64,000 bases of DNA, from positions 186,001-250,000 of the forward strand of contig NZ_FO082820.1 of NCBI RefSeq assembly GCF_000967425.1, read 5' to 3'. Below are positions 38,272 to 45,755 of this stretch, in pieces. How positions within the stretch are numbered: position 1 is the stretch's first letter; each line of letters begins with the position of its first letter. The position numbers and the translations under genes are program-made. This stretch comes from Pseudorhizobium banfieldiae. Its GTDB lineage: Bacteria > Pseudomonadota > Alphaproteobacteria > Rhizobiales > Rhizobiaceae. The notes under the pieces are model-generated. The model did not search any database. It was given only the letters and a program-made list of their open reading frames with translations, and was not told the origin of the DNA.

Positions 38272-39009
38272 ATGATTCGGCTGATCCTCCTGCTCATAGC
38301 CATGATGGCGATTCCGGGACTTGCCCTGGCACAGCAGTCGCCCGCCGACCTTCTTAACCTGCCCGTCGACGGCTCCGCTGCGGCCTGGATCATCCGGACG
38401 TTCGGTCTTCTGACCGTCCTCTCGGTCGCGCCAGGCATCCTCATCATGGTGACCAGCTTCCCGCGCTTCGTCATCGCCTTCTCGATCCTCCGCTCCGGCA
38501 TGGGACTGGCCACTGCGCCGTCCAACCTCATATTGATCTCCATGGCGCTGTTCATGACCTTCTACGTCATGGCACCAACCTTCGACCGGGCCTGGAACGA
38601 GGGAGTGCAGCCACTTCTGGAAAATCAGATACAGGAGGCCGAGGCGGTTCAGAGGATCGCCGAGCCCTTCCGTGCCTTCATGAGCGTCAACACGCGCGAC
38701 AAGGACCTGGCGCTCTTCGTCGATCTGGCGAGGGAGCGGAACCAGACCGTCGGTACGGCCGAGGCAATCGATTACCGGGTTCTCATCCCGGCATTCATGC
38801 TGTCGGAAATCCGGCGCGGCTTCGAGATCGGCTTCCTGATCATCCTGCCATTCCTCGTGATCGACATGGTGGTTGCCGCCATCACAATGGCCATGGGCAT
38901 GATGATGCTGCCCCCGACCTCGATCTCGTTGCCATTCAAGATCCTCTTCTTCGTGTTGATCGACGGCTGGAACCTGCTCGTCGGCAGCCTTGTACGGTCA
39001 TTCGGCTGA
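38272..39009 (+). CDS. fliP: Flagellar export gate protein FliP
   Basis: FliP is the main subunit of the export gate. The 245 residues start with a cleavable signal (LLLIAMMAIPGLALA). Then come the family motifs LTVLSVAPGILIMVTSFPRF, LRSGMGLATAPSNLI, FMSVNTRDKDLALFVDL, LIPAFMLSEIRRGFEIGFLI and MMMLPPTSISLPFKILFF. It closes the basal-body run before the flagellins. The 111-base gap before it shows no clear promoter; no fliO is visible. Confidence 0.97.
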   Translation: MIRLILLLIAMMAIPGLALAQQSPADLLNLPVDGSAAAWIIRTFGLLTVLSVAPGILIMVTSFPRFVIAFSILRSGMGLATAPSNLILISMALFMTFYVMAPTFDRAWNEGVQPLLENQIQEAEAVQRIAEPFRAFMSVNTRDKDLALFVDLARERNQTVGTAEAIDYRVLIPAFMLSEIRRGFEIGFLIILPFLVIDMVVAAITMAMGMMMLPPTSISLPFKILFFVLIDGWNLLVGSLVRSFG

Positions 39010-39236
39010 CCGTTAACCAAGCCTCCTTACCCCCCGTTTACCATGAGCCGACTGCCGACCTGAGGGGCGCTCGGATTTAAGATGTTGGCAAGAATTGGCG
39101 TGCGACCTTTGCCTCACACGACGGGTTTGGTAGCCAAAGATGCGGCACCGAGTGGCATGACGCCGGGCTGTCGTGACCGGAAGGGAAACCGATCCGGTAT
39201 GTCCCCCATCAGTATTTTGTCAAAGGGACAAACATA
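39010..39236 (+). promoter_or_regulatory. flaA upstream and leader region
   Basis: The region holds GTTAAC at 39012, CATGACGCCG at 39156, CCGG inverted-repeat arms at 39177 and 39194, and ATGTCCC at 39199. The last is complementary to the GGGACA (39225-39230) that forms the ribosome-binding site. The same order of elements precedes flaB and flaD. Confidence 0.6.
39200..39230 (+). promoter_or_regulatory. flaA leader hairpin masking the ribosome-binding site
   Basis: TGTCCC pairs perfectly with GGGACA (6 bp, 19-base loop), seven bases before the ATG. A competing six-pair hairpin, TTTGTC (39216-39221) with GACAAA (39227-39232), would instead present AAAGG in its loop. Confidence 0.55.
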
Positions 39237-40412
39237 ATGTCGAGCATTCTGACCAACACCAATGCAATGGCAGCTCTCTCCACGCTGCGCTCCATCTCTT
39301 CCGGTATGGAAGAAACCCAGGCCCGGATTTCGTCTGGCCTGCGCGTCGGCTCCGCTTCGGACAACGCCGCCTACTGGTCGATCGCAACCACGATGCGTTC
39401 GGACAACATGGCTCTGTCATCGGTCTCCGACGCTCTCGGCCTCGGTGCCGCCAAGGTTGATACCGCTTATGCCGGTATGGAATCGGCCATCGAAGTCGTC
39501 AAGGAAATCAAGGCCAAGCTCGTTGCCGCAACCGAGGACGGCGTCGACAAGTCCAAGATCCAGGAAGAAATCACCCAGTTGAAGGATCAGCTGACGGCTA
39601 TCTCTTCGGCTGCTTCCTTCTCCGGCGAAAACTGGCTGCAGGCTGACCTCACCGCCGGCGGTGCAGCTCTCCAGAAGAACGTCGTTGCCTCCTTCGTCCG
39701 TGACGACCAGGGCAACGTGTCGGTCAAGAAGGTAAACTACACCCTCGACGCCACGAACGTCCTGTTCGATACCGGAGGCAACACCGGTATCCTCGACAAG
39801 ACCTACAACGTCTCGCAGGCAAGCACGACGCTGACGGTCAACATGAACGGCACCGAGACGGAAGTTACCGTCGGTGCTTACTCGGTCGACGACCTGATCG
39901 CCGACGGCGCCACCTTCGATGGCGACTACGCGAACTCCACCGGTGCCCTCGCTGGCGACTATGTCAAGGTCAACGGCGTCTGGGTAGCGGCGGTCGACGT
40001 CGGCACCACCGGCCAGGAAGTCGTCTATGACGACACCACGACCAAGTGGGGCGTAGACACCACCGCTGTTCCGGCCACCGCCGTTGCCACGCAATCGGTT
40101 GCGACCTTGGACCTGGCTTCGCTGACGAGCGCCCAGCTAGACGTGATGATCTCCGCTGTTGACGCGGCCCTGAGCGACATGACGAGTGCTGCCGCCGACC
40201 TCGGTTCGATCGGCATGCGCATCGACATGCAGGAAGAGTTCGTCAAGAAGCTGAGCGAATCGATCGACGCCGGTATCGGCCGCCTGGTTGATGCCGACAT
40301 GAACGAAGAGTCGACCCGCCTGAAGGCTCTGCAGACGCAGCAGCAGCTGGCAATCCAGGCTCTGTCGATCGCTAACTCCGACTCGCAGAACGTGCTGTCG
40401 CTCTTCCGTTAA
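39237..40412 (+). CDS. flaA: Flagellin FlaA
   Basis: A 391-residue flagellin, the filament subunit exported through the type III system. Conserved D0/D1 ends: MSSILTNTNAMAALSTLRSI and SSGLRVGSASDNAAYWSIAT at the N terminus; ADMNEESTRLKALQTQQQLA and SIANSDSQNVLSLFR at the C terminus. The middle (about 160-290) is the variable surface domain. In Sinorhizobium FlaA is the principal flagellin and must combine with a secondary one to form the complex filament. First of four tandem flagellins; a terminator follows. Confidence 0.96.
   Translation: MSSILTNTNAMAALSTLRSISSGMEETQARISSGLRVGSASDNAAYWSIATTMRSDNMALSSVSDALGLGAAKVDTAYAGMESAIEVVKEIKAKLVAATEDGVDKSKIQEEITQLKDQLTAISSAASFSGENWLQADLTAGGAALQKNVVASFVRDDQGNVSVKKVNYTLDATNVLFDTGGNTGILDKTYNVSQASTTLTVNMNGTETEVTVGAYSVDDLIADGATFDGDYANSTGALAGDYVKVNGVWVAAVDVGTTGQEVVYDDTTTKWGVDTTAVPATAVATQSVATLDLASLTSAQLDVMISAVDAALSDMTSAAADLGSIGMRIDMQEEFVKKLSESIDAGIGRLVDADMNEESTRLKALQTQQQLAIQALSIANSDSQNVLSLFR
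39792..39907 (+). repeat. Tract near-identical between flaA and flaB
   Basis: These 116 bases in the surface domain of flaA match 41278-41393 of flaB with a single mismatch, including silent positions. This suggests recent duplication or gene conversion. Confidence 0.9.
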
Positions 40413-40448
40413 TCGGATACGCCCATCGGCTTCAGAGCCGGTACATTC

Positions 40449-40477
40449 AGCCGCACCTGGCAACAGGTGCGGCTTTA
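40449..40477 (+). terminator. Terminator after flaA
   Basis: AGCCGCACCTG, loop GCAA, CAGGTGCGGCT: an 11-bp perfect GC-rich stem, followed by TTAT and a T run shortly after. Confidence 0.88.
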
Positions 40478-40722
40478 TCATTTTTTAAGCATCTTGTGGC
40501 ACGCGCGCGCACACGCAAAGGCTGCAAAATAAAATCTCAGGCTGTGCCTCTTTGGCCGCTCCGTTTAGCTCTTCATTAACCAAACCGGCGTTAGCTAGCC
40601 TCATCGAGACGGCGAGTTAACCTTGATAATTAACGGGTTAGCAAGCATGACGCTGTGCGCCGGCTCCCGGTACAGTCCGGAATGTCCCTTTCCAAAATCA
40701 GCCATTCAAGGGGCACCCATAA
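40478..40722 (+). promoter_or_regulatory. flaB upstream and leader region
   Basis: Between the flaA terminator and flaB lie TTAAC-like boxes (ATTAAC 40575, GTTAAC 40616, ATTAAC 40629, GTTAGC 40637), CATGACG at 40646, CCGG arms at 40667 and 40677, and ATGTCCC at 40682. The spacing between CATGACG and the first CCGG is 21 bases, the same as in flaA. Confidence 0.6.
40683..40715 (+). promoter_or_regulatory. flaB leader hairpin masking the ribosome-binding site
   Basis: TGTCCCTT pairs with AAGGGGCA over eight base pairs (one G-U) with a 17-base loop, ending seven bases before the start codon. The paired 3' arm is the ribosome-binding site. Confidence 0.6.
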
Positions 40723-41895
40723 ATGACTAGCATTCTGACTAACGTCGCAGCCATGGCCGCGCTCTCGACCCTGCGCGGAATTTCCTCCAGCATGGAAGAG
40801 ACCCAGGCTCGCGTATCCTCCGGTCTGCGTGTCGGCGAAGCCGCTGACAACGCTGCTTACTGGTCGATCGCAACCACGATGCGTTCGGACAACATGGCTC
40901 TTTCGGCTGTTTCCGACGCTCTCGGCCTCGGTGCCGCCAAGGTCGATACCGCCTATGCCGGTATGGAATCGGCCATCGAAGTCGTCAAGGAAATCAAGGC
41001 CAAGCTCGTTGCCGCCACCGAAGACGGCGTTGATCGCACGAAGATCCAGGAAGAACTCGACCAGCTGAAGGATCAGCTGACGTCCATCGCCTCCGCTGCT
41101 TCCTTCTCCGGTGAAAACTGGCTGCAGGCCGACCTCACCGCCGGCGGTGCTGCTCTCCAGAAGTCCGTCGTCGCCTCCTTCGTCCGTGACGACGCGGGCA
41201 ATGTGTCGGTCAAGAAGGTCAACTACCAGCTTGCCACCACCAACGTCCTGTTCGACACCGGAGGCAACACCGGCGTTCTCGACAAGACCTACAACGTCTC
41301 GCAGGCAAGCACGACGCTGACGGTCAATATGAACGGCACCGAGACGGAAGTTACCGTCGGTGCTTACTCGGTCGACGACCTGATCGCCGACGGTGCCACC
41401 TTCACCGGCGACTATGCCAACTCCACGGGTGCTCTTGCCGGCGACTACGTCAAGGTCAATGGCGTATGGGTAGCGGCTGTCGACGTCGGCACAACCGGTC
41501 AGGAAGTTGTCGTCGACACAGGTACCAAGTGGGGCGTTGACACGACCGCTGTTCCGGCCACGGCCGTTGCTACGCAGTCGGTTGCGACACTTGACCTCGC
41601 CACGTTGACCAATGCGCAGCTCGACGTGATGATCTCCGCTGTTGACGCCGCCCTGACCGACATGACGAGTGCTGCCGCCGACCTCGGTTCGATCGGCATG
41701 CGCATCGACATGCAGGAAGAGTTTGTCAAGAAGCTGAGCGAATCGATCGATGCCGGTATCGGCCGTCTGGTCGACGCCGACATGAACGAAGAGTCGACCC
41801 GCCTGAAGGCTCTGCAGACGCAGCAGCAGCTGGCGATCCAGTCGCTCTCGATTGCCAACTCGGCTTCGGAAGTCATCCTCACGCTGTTCCGTTAA
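40723..41895 (+). CDS. flaB: Flagellin FlaB
   Basis: A 390-residue secondary flagellin very like FlaA. The terminal domains are conserved (MTSILTNVAAMAALSTLRGI; ADMNEESTRLKALQTQQQLA; ending VILTLFR). The surface domain shares long identical stretches with FlaA, differing mainly at TFTGDYANS and near the C terminus. It is followed by its own terminator, so each flagellin seems to be a separate transcription unit. Confidence 0.95.
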   Translation: MTSILTNVAAMAALSTLRGISSSMEETQARVSSGLRVGEAADNAAYWSIATTMRSDNMALSAVSDALGLGAAKVDTAYAGMESAIEVVKEIKAKLVAATEDGVDRTKIQEELDQLKDQLTSIASAASFSGENWLQADLTAGGAALQKSVVASFVRDDAGNVSVKKVNYQLATTNVLFDTGGNTGVLDKTYNVSQASTTLTVNMNGTETEVTVGAYSVDDLIADGATFTGDYANSTGALAGDYVKVNGVWVAAVDVGTTGQEVVVDTGTKWGVDTTAVPATAVATQSVATLDLATLTNAQLDVMISAVDAALTDMTSAAADLGSIGMRIDMQEEFVKKLSESIDAGIGRLVDADMNEESTRLKALQTQQQLAIQSLSIANSASEVILTLFR

Positions 41896-41917
41896 TCTCC
41901 GAACAGTTGACACTCGG

Positions 41918-41945
41918 AAGGCCGTCCCCTCGGGGCGGCCTTTTT
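41918..41945 (+). terminator. Terminator after flaB
   Basis: AAGGCCGTCCC pairs with GGGCGGCCTT across a short CTC-type loop (one G-T pair), followed by TTTTT. Confidence 0.88.
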
Positions 41946-42122
41946 CTGTTTCGTTAAACTTTATGAACTCCGTTTAAGGTTTGTTAACCATGCCCGGCTT
42001 AACTGCAACCATCGTAACGATGGGTTAACCTAGACGAAGAAGCGGTTAACGGCATCAGGCCACACCATCGTTCCCGGCGGTTCCGGGATGTCCCTCATCT
42101 AGCCAATATAGGGGCAACCACT
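41946..42122 (+). promoter_or_regulatory. flaD upstream and leader region
   Basis: GTTAA-type boxes occur at 41953, 41983, 41998, 42024 and 42045. CAT at 42053 stands 21 bases before CCGG at 42074. An inverted repeat CCCGG-CGGTT-CCGGG (42073-42087) leads into ATGTCCC, as in flaA and flaB. Confidence 0.6.
42089..42116 (+). promoter_or_regulatory. flaD leader hairpin masking the ribosome-binding site
   Basis: TGTCCCT pairs with AGGGGCA over seven base pairs (one G-U), with a 14-base loop, six bases before the start. The third instance of the same design. Confidence 0.6.
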
Positions 42123-43334
42123 ATGACAAGCATTCTCACAAACGTCGCAGCCATGGCTGCACTTCAGACCCTTCGTTCGATCGACGCCAAGATGGAAGAG
42201 ACCCAGGCGCGCGTTTCGTCCGGTCTTCGCGTCGGCACCGCTTCCGACAATGCCGCCTACTGGTCGATCGCCACGACTATGCGGTCCGACAACATGGCCC
42301 TCTCCGCCGTCCAGGATGCCTTGGGTCTCGGCGCAGCCAAGGTCGATACCGCCTATGCCGCGATGGAAACCGTCGTGGAAGTGATGAAGGAGATCAAGGC
42401 CAAGGTCGTCGCCGCGACGGAAGAGGGTGTCGATCGCAGCAAGATCCAGGAGGAAATCGAACAGCTGAAGGATCAGCTGACCTCGATCGCTTCCGCTGCC
42501 TCGTTCTCCGGTGAGAACTGGTTGCAGGCCGATCTCACGGCCGGCGGCGCAGCTCTCCAGAAGAACGTCGTCGCCTCCTTCGTTCGCGACGAGACGGGAG
42601 CTGTTTCGGTGCAGAAAGTCAACTATACGCTTTCGGCCACCAATGTCCTCTTCGACACAGGAGGGAACACCGGCATTCTGGACAAGCAGTTCAACGTCTC
42701 GCAGTCGGCCGTCACCCTTCAGGTGAACATCAATGGCACGGTTTCGGAGCATACGGTCGGGGTGTACTCGATCGACGGATTGATCGGAGCCGGTGCTGTC
42801 TTCACCGGAGACTCTGCCAACGTAACCGGCTACATCGTCCCGCCCGGCGGCGTCGACTACAACGGTGACTATGTCAAGGTGGATGGTCACTGGGTGCGCG
42901 CAATCGATGTGTTGGCCACGGGTCAGGAAGTCATCTATGATGACGGCACGACTAAATGGGGTGTCGATACCGGTGTGACCGGAGCACCGCAGACCAATAT
43001 CGTTGCACCTCAGTCGATCGATCTGCTGAACATCACCACCCTGACCAATGCCGAACTGGACATTATGGTACAGGCCGTAGATGTGGCACTTGAAGCCGCC
43101 ATCAGCGTCAGCGCCGACCTTGGCTCGATCGCCATGCGCATCGGGATGCAGGAGGAGTTCATTGCGGCCCTCACCGACTCCATCGACTCCGGTATCGGCC
43201 GCCTGGTTGATGCGGACATGAACGAGGAATCGACCCGCCTGAAAGCTCTTCAGACGCAGCAGCAGCTGGCCATCCAGTCGCTCTCCATCGCCAACACCGC
43301 CTCCGAGAACATCCTGACTCTCTTCCGCCAGTAA
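42123..43334 (+). CDS. flaD: Flagellin, third of the array (FlaD position)
   Basis: A 403-residue flagellin with conserved ends (MTSILTNVAAMAALQTLRSI; ADMNEESTRLKALQTQQQLA; ENILTLFRQ). Its surface domain differs from FlaA and FlaB, with a short insertion (TGYIVPPGGVDYNGDY) and a different GVYSIDGLIGAGAVFTG. The symbol follows the Sinorhizobium order flaA-flaB-flaD-flaC and is positional. A terminator follows. Confidence 0.92.
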   Translation: MTSILTNVAAMAALQTLRSIDAKMEETQARVSSGLRVGTASDNAAYWSIATTMRSDNMALSAVQDALGLGAAKVDTAYAAMETVVEVMKEIKAKVVAATEEGVDRSKIQEEIEQLKDQLTSIASAASFSGENWLQADLTAGGAALQKNVVASFVRDETGAVSVQKVNYTLSATNVLFDTGGNTGILDKQFNVSQSAVTLQVNINGTVSEHTVGVYSIDGLIGAGAVFTGDSANVTGYIVPPGGVDYNGDYVKVDGHWVRAIDVLATGQEVIYDDGTTKWGVDTGVTGAPQTNIVAPQSIDLLNITTLTNAELDIMVQAVDVALEAAISVSADLGSIAMRIGMQEEFIAALTDSIDSGIGRLVDADMNEESTRLKALQTQQQLAIQSLSIANTASENILTLFRQ

Positions 43335-43393
43335 GCGGAGCCCGGCTAGGGGCATCTTCGTCCCGCCCTGCGGACTGATAGTCATGATGGAAG

Positions 43394-43419
43394 CCGCGTC
43401 CCGCAAGGGGCGCGGTTTT
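43394..43419 (+). terminator. Terminator after the third flagellin
   Basis: CCGCGTCCC, loop GCAA, GGGGCGCGG (9 bp with one G-T), followed by TTTT. Confidence 0.85.
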
Positions 43420-43499
43420 CGCATGTACGGAACTTGCGTGAAGCCTTTCGGATCATTCCCGCCCGCAAGCTCGGCGCTTGCCACGCGCAAGCCTCGGCT

Positions 43500-43529
43500 G
43501 TTAACTGTCCGCGTTAACGATTTGTTAAC
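43500..43529 (+). promoter_or_regulatory. Triple GTTAAC array before the fourth flagellin
   Basis: GTTAAC at 43500, 43513 and 43524, that is spacings of 13 and 11 bases. The rem upstream region has the same motif with spacings 11 and 13. Candidate binding site for an OmpR-type regulator such as Rem. Confidence 0.5.
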
Positions 43530-43632
43530 GAACGACAGACCGCCCGCCCATGACGGGAACCGGCGGCCGAGCATGAAGCCCTTCCTGTCGTCTTCCTGAT
43601 GCACATCGGCATTCGAGACAGAGGCAGGGGCA

Positions 43633-44916
43633 ATGACCAGTATCCTTACCAACGTTGCTGCTATGGCGGCGCTCCAGACGCTCCGGTCGATCGACCGGAA
43701 CCTCGAGACGACGCAGGCGCGTGTTTCCACCGGCCTGCGCGTTGAGACGGCCGAGGACAATGCCGCCTATTGGTCGATCGCGACGACCATGCGCTCCGAC
43801 AATGGCACCCTGTCGACCGTTCAGGATGCGCTCGGCCTCGGCGCCGCCAAGGTCGATACGGCGTATGAGGCGATGGACAGCGCGATCGCGACTGTCCAGG
43901 AGATCAAGTCGAAGCTGGTCGCCGCCTACGGCGTCGGCGTCGACCGGTCAAAAATCCAGGAAGAGATCACGCAGTTGCAGGAGCAGTTGCACAGCATCTC
44001 GGAGTCCGCGAGCTTCTCCGGCGAGAACTGGATCCAGGGCGTCATCAGCGACGGCGGCAGCCCGGCGGTCGAGAAGACGCTTCTGAAGGAGGTGGTTTCA
44101 GCCTTCACCCGCGGCCCTTCCGGCGAGGTTGCGGTTACCACTGTCGACTACCCCATGAATTCCACAACAGTCCTTTTCGACACCAGTGGCGGCAAACTGG
44201 GTATCCTTGATAAGGACTTGGCCTATGTAGCCAAGGGTGAGATGGCGGTCACCGCGTCGACGGACGACGGGGCAGGTTTGGTGACGAACGCCAACTTCGC
44301 AGTGCTCACCTACAGGGATGCAGATCTCGCAGGGCTTGGCGTTGATACCAATGCCGACCCATCGATTTATACGGCAGGCGGCGGATCCTACTTCAAGGTG
44401 ACCGACGATGTCTGGGTCGAAGCGACGACCACCGATTCGGCTGTTGGGCCGGCGTTCACTGTGCCGGTCCACAATGACGGCACAAACGACTTCTTTTACG
44501 TCGTAGTCGCCGGCAACAACCTGAACAATCGCAAGGTCGACCTTTCCGTTGTTACGTTGGATATCACGAAGCTCGGGGACCTGCGCGTCGCCTTGAATGC
44601 AAAGGTGCCGGGTTCGATAACCGAGGACACTGATGTCCTCGACATCATGATGAGTTTCGTCGACCAGCAGCTTTTGGCCATGACGAGCGCCGCGTCCAGC
44701 CTTGGCTCTATCCAGAGCCGCATCGACCTGCAGGAGGACTTCATTGCCTCCCTGATCGACGTGATCGACAAGGGCATCGGCCGTCTGGTGGATGCGGACA
44801 TGAACGAGGAGTCGACCAGGTTGAAGGCCCTGCAGACGCAGCAGCAGCTCGGCATCCAGTCGCTTTCCATCGCCAACACCAATGCCGAGAACATCCTGAC
44901 CCTCTTCAGGCAGTAA
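43633..44916 (+). CDS. flaC: Flagellin, fourth of the array (FlaC position)
   Basis: A 427-residue flagellin, the longest and most diverged of the four. The D0/D1 ends are kept (MTSILTNVAAMAALQTLRSI; ADMNEESTRLKALQTQQQLG; ENILTLFRQ). The N-terminal rod replaces several positions (NGTLSTVQDALG; AYGVGVDRSKIQ) and the surface domain is unrelated in detail to FlaA, with about 35 extra residues. GAGG about eight bases upstream is the likely ribosome-binding site. Symbol by synteny. No clear terminator follows. Confidence 0.92.
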   Translation: MTSILTNVAAMAALQTLRSIDRNLETTQARVSTGLRVETAEDNAAYWSIATTMRSDNGTLSTVQDALGLGAAKVDTAYEAMDSAIATVQEIKSKLVAAYGVGVDRSKIQEEITQLQEQLHSISESASFSGENWIQGVISDGGSPAVEKTLLKEVVSAFTRGPSGEVAVTTVDYPMNSTTVLFDTSGGKLGILDKDLAYVAKGEMAVTASTDDGAGLVTNANFAVLTYRDADLAGLGVDTNADPSIYTAGGGSYFKVTDDVWVEATTTDSAVGPAFTVPVHNDGTNDFFYVVVAGNNLNNRKVDLSVVTLDITKLGDLRVALNAKVPGSITEDTDVLDIMMSFVDQQLLAMTSAASSLGSIQSRIDLQEDFIASLIDVIDKGIGRLVDADMNEESTRLKALQTQQQLGIQSLSIANTNAENILTLFRQ

Positions 44917-44974
44917 TTTTGCGATGGGATTGGCCGCGGGGCATCCGGGGCCGACATCGCCGTCTACCTTCATC

Positions 44975-44997
44975 CTCGCACAAGCTTGGAAATCTAG
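44975..44997 (+). promoter_or_regulatory. Flagellar promoter-like element before fliH-like/motB
   Basis: CTCGCACAAG-N9-CTAG, identical to the fliF and flgF-operon copies, 119 bases before the next start codon. It predicts a leader of about 110 bases. Confidence 0.62.
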
Positions 44998-45116
44998 CCT
45001 GCTGGCAGATGCCGGCTTCTCTGTGGATGGTGCGGCGCAATCGGCTAGTGCTGGCGGTAACCCTTTGTTGCCCTGCATGTACTAGCCTGGACAGGACAGA
45101 TGAACAGGTTCCAGCA

Positions 45117-45755
45117 ATGACAGCCTCGATTGCCCGTTTTCTGAAGGATTTCGGCGAAGTGCCGCCGCCACCCCCTCCGGAGGCGAGTGGCGACTTTGAT
45201 TTCGGCGGCTTCTCGGGATCGGATGCGGTTGTCGAAGAACCTGTCGATATCGAGGCCGAGCGCGCCGAAGCCCATGCCAGGGGATTTGAAGCAGCCACGC
45301 AGGAGCTTCAGGCGAAATGGGCCGAGGAACGGCAGGCTCTCCTGGCGGCTCAGGAGGCTGAAATGGCGGCATTGAAAGCCCGCTACGAGAACGAAATCGT
45401 GGAGCTTGTGCATTCAAAGCTCGGTCAGATCGCCATAACAGTCGCCGAGGCGGTAAGCGACCAGACTGCGAAGGTACTTGCACCCATCGTTGAAGAGGCG
45501 CTGACCGACAAGGCCATCGCGGACATGGCGGATCTCATCAGGGCGGCAGTGCTCGAAGGGGACGTGGCGACGGTCACGGTACGTGGGCCGGAGCATCTGC
45601 GCATGAAGCTGTCTGAAGCGCTCGGTGACAGCCTGCCTTCCGTGCTCCGTCATGTTGAGGCGAGCGATCTCGACGTCTCTGCCGACCTTGGTGATCCGGC
45701 CCTCGTAACGCGGCTCTCCGCCTGGTCGGCCCGGGTGAAGGAGCTTCTTGCATGA
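45117..45755 (+). CDS. FliH-like export regulator candidate upstream of motB
   Basis: A 212-residue acidic protein. The N-terminal 65 residues are Pro/Phe/Gly-rich and unstructured. A long helix follows (about 45-110, EAERAEAHARGFEAATQELQ and EERQALLAAQEAEMAALKAR). The C-terminal half has VAEAVSDQTAKVLAPIVEEAL, VATVTVRGPEHLRMKLSEAL and a final LSAWSARVKELLA. This layout (disordered start, coiled coil, V-ATPase-E/FliH-like domain) is that of FliH, the FliI stator, which is otherwise missing from this cluster. The ATG is used because the 66 upstream codons lack homology. It overlaps motB by four bases. Assignment is inference. Confidence 0.65.
   Translation: MTASIARFLKDFGEVPPPPPPEASGDFDFGGFSGSDAVVEEPVDIEAERAEAHARGFEAATQELQAKWAEERQALLAAQEAEMAALKARYENEIVELVHSKLGQIAITVAEAVSDQTAKVLAPIVEEALTDKAIADMADLIRAAVLEGDVATVTVRGPEHLRMKLSEALGDSLPSVLRHVEASDLDVSADLGDPALVTRLSAWSARVKELLA

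Noticed and set aside
39096..39112. Sigma-54-like TGGC...TTTGC upstream of flaA
   Set aside because: The GG-to-GC distance is two bases too long for a sigma-54 promoter, and the other flagellins have no such site. No FlbD/FleQ-type activator gene is present.
43480..43504. CACGCGCAAG-N9-TTAA before the fourth flagellin as another promoter-like element
   Set aside because: The second half does not match CTAG and overlaps a GTTAAC box; too weak to count.
40630..43760. Long antisense frames opposite the flagellins
   Set aside because: They recur at each flagellin because the genes are paralogous. Their translations are mirror images of conserved coding sequence, and they read through terminators.
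39237..44916. Tandem flagellins as a mobile or phase-variable cassette
   Set aside because: No inverted repeats, recombinase or transposase; tandem flagellins in this order are normal for Sinorhizobium-type clusters.
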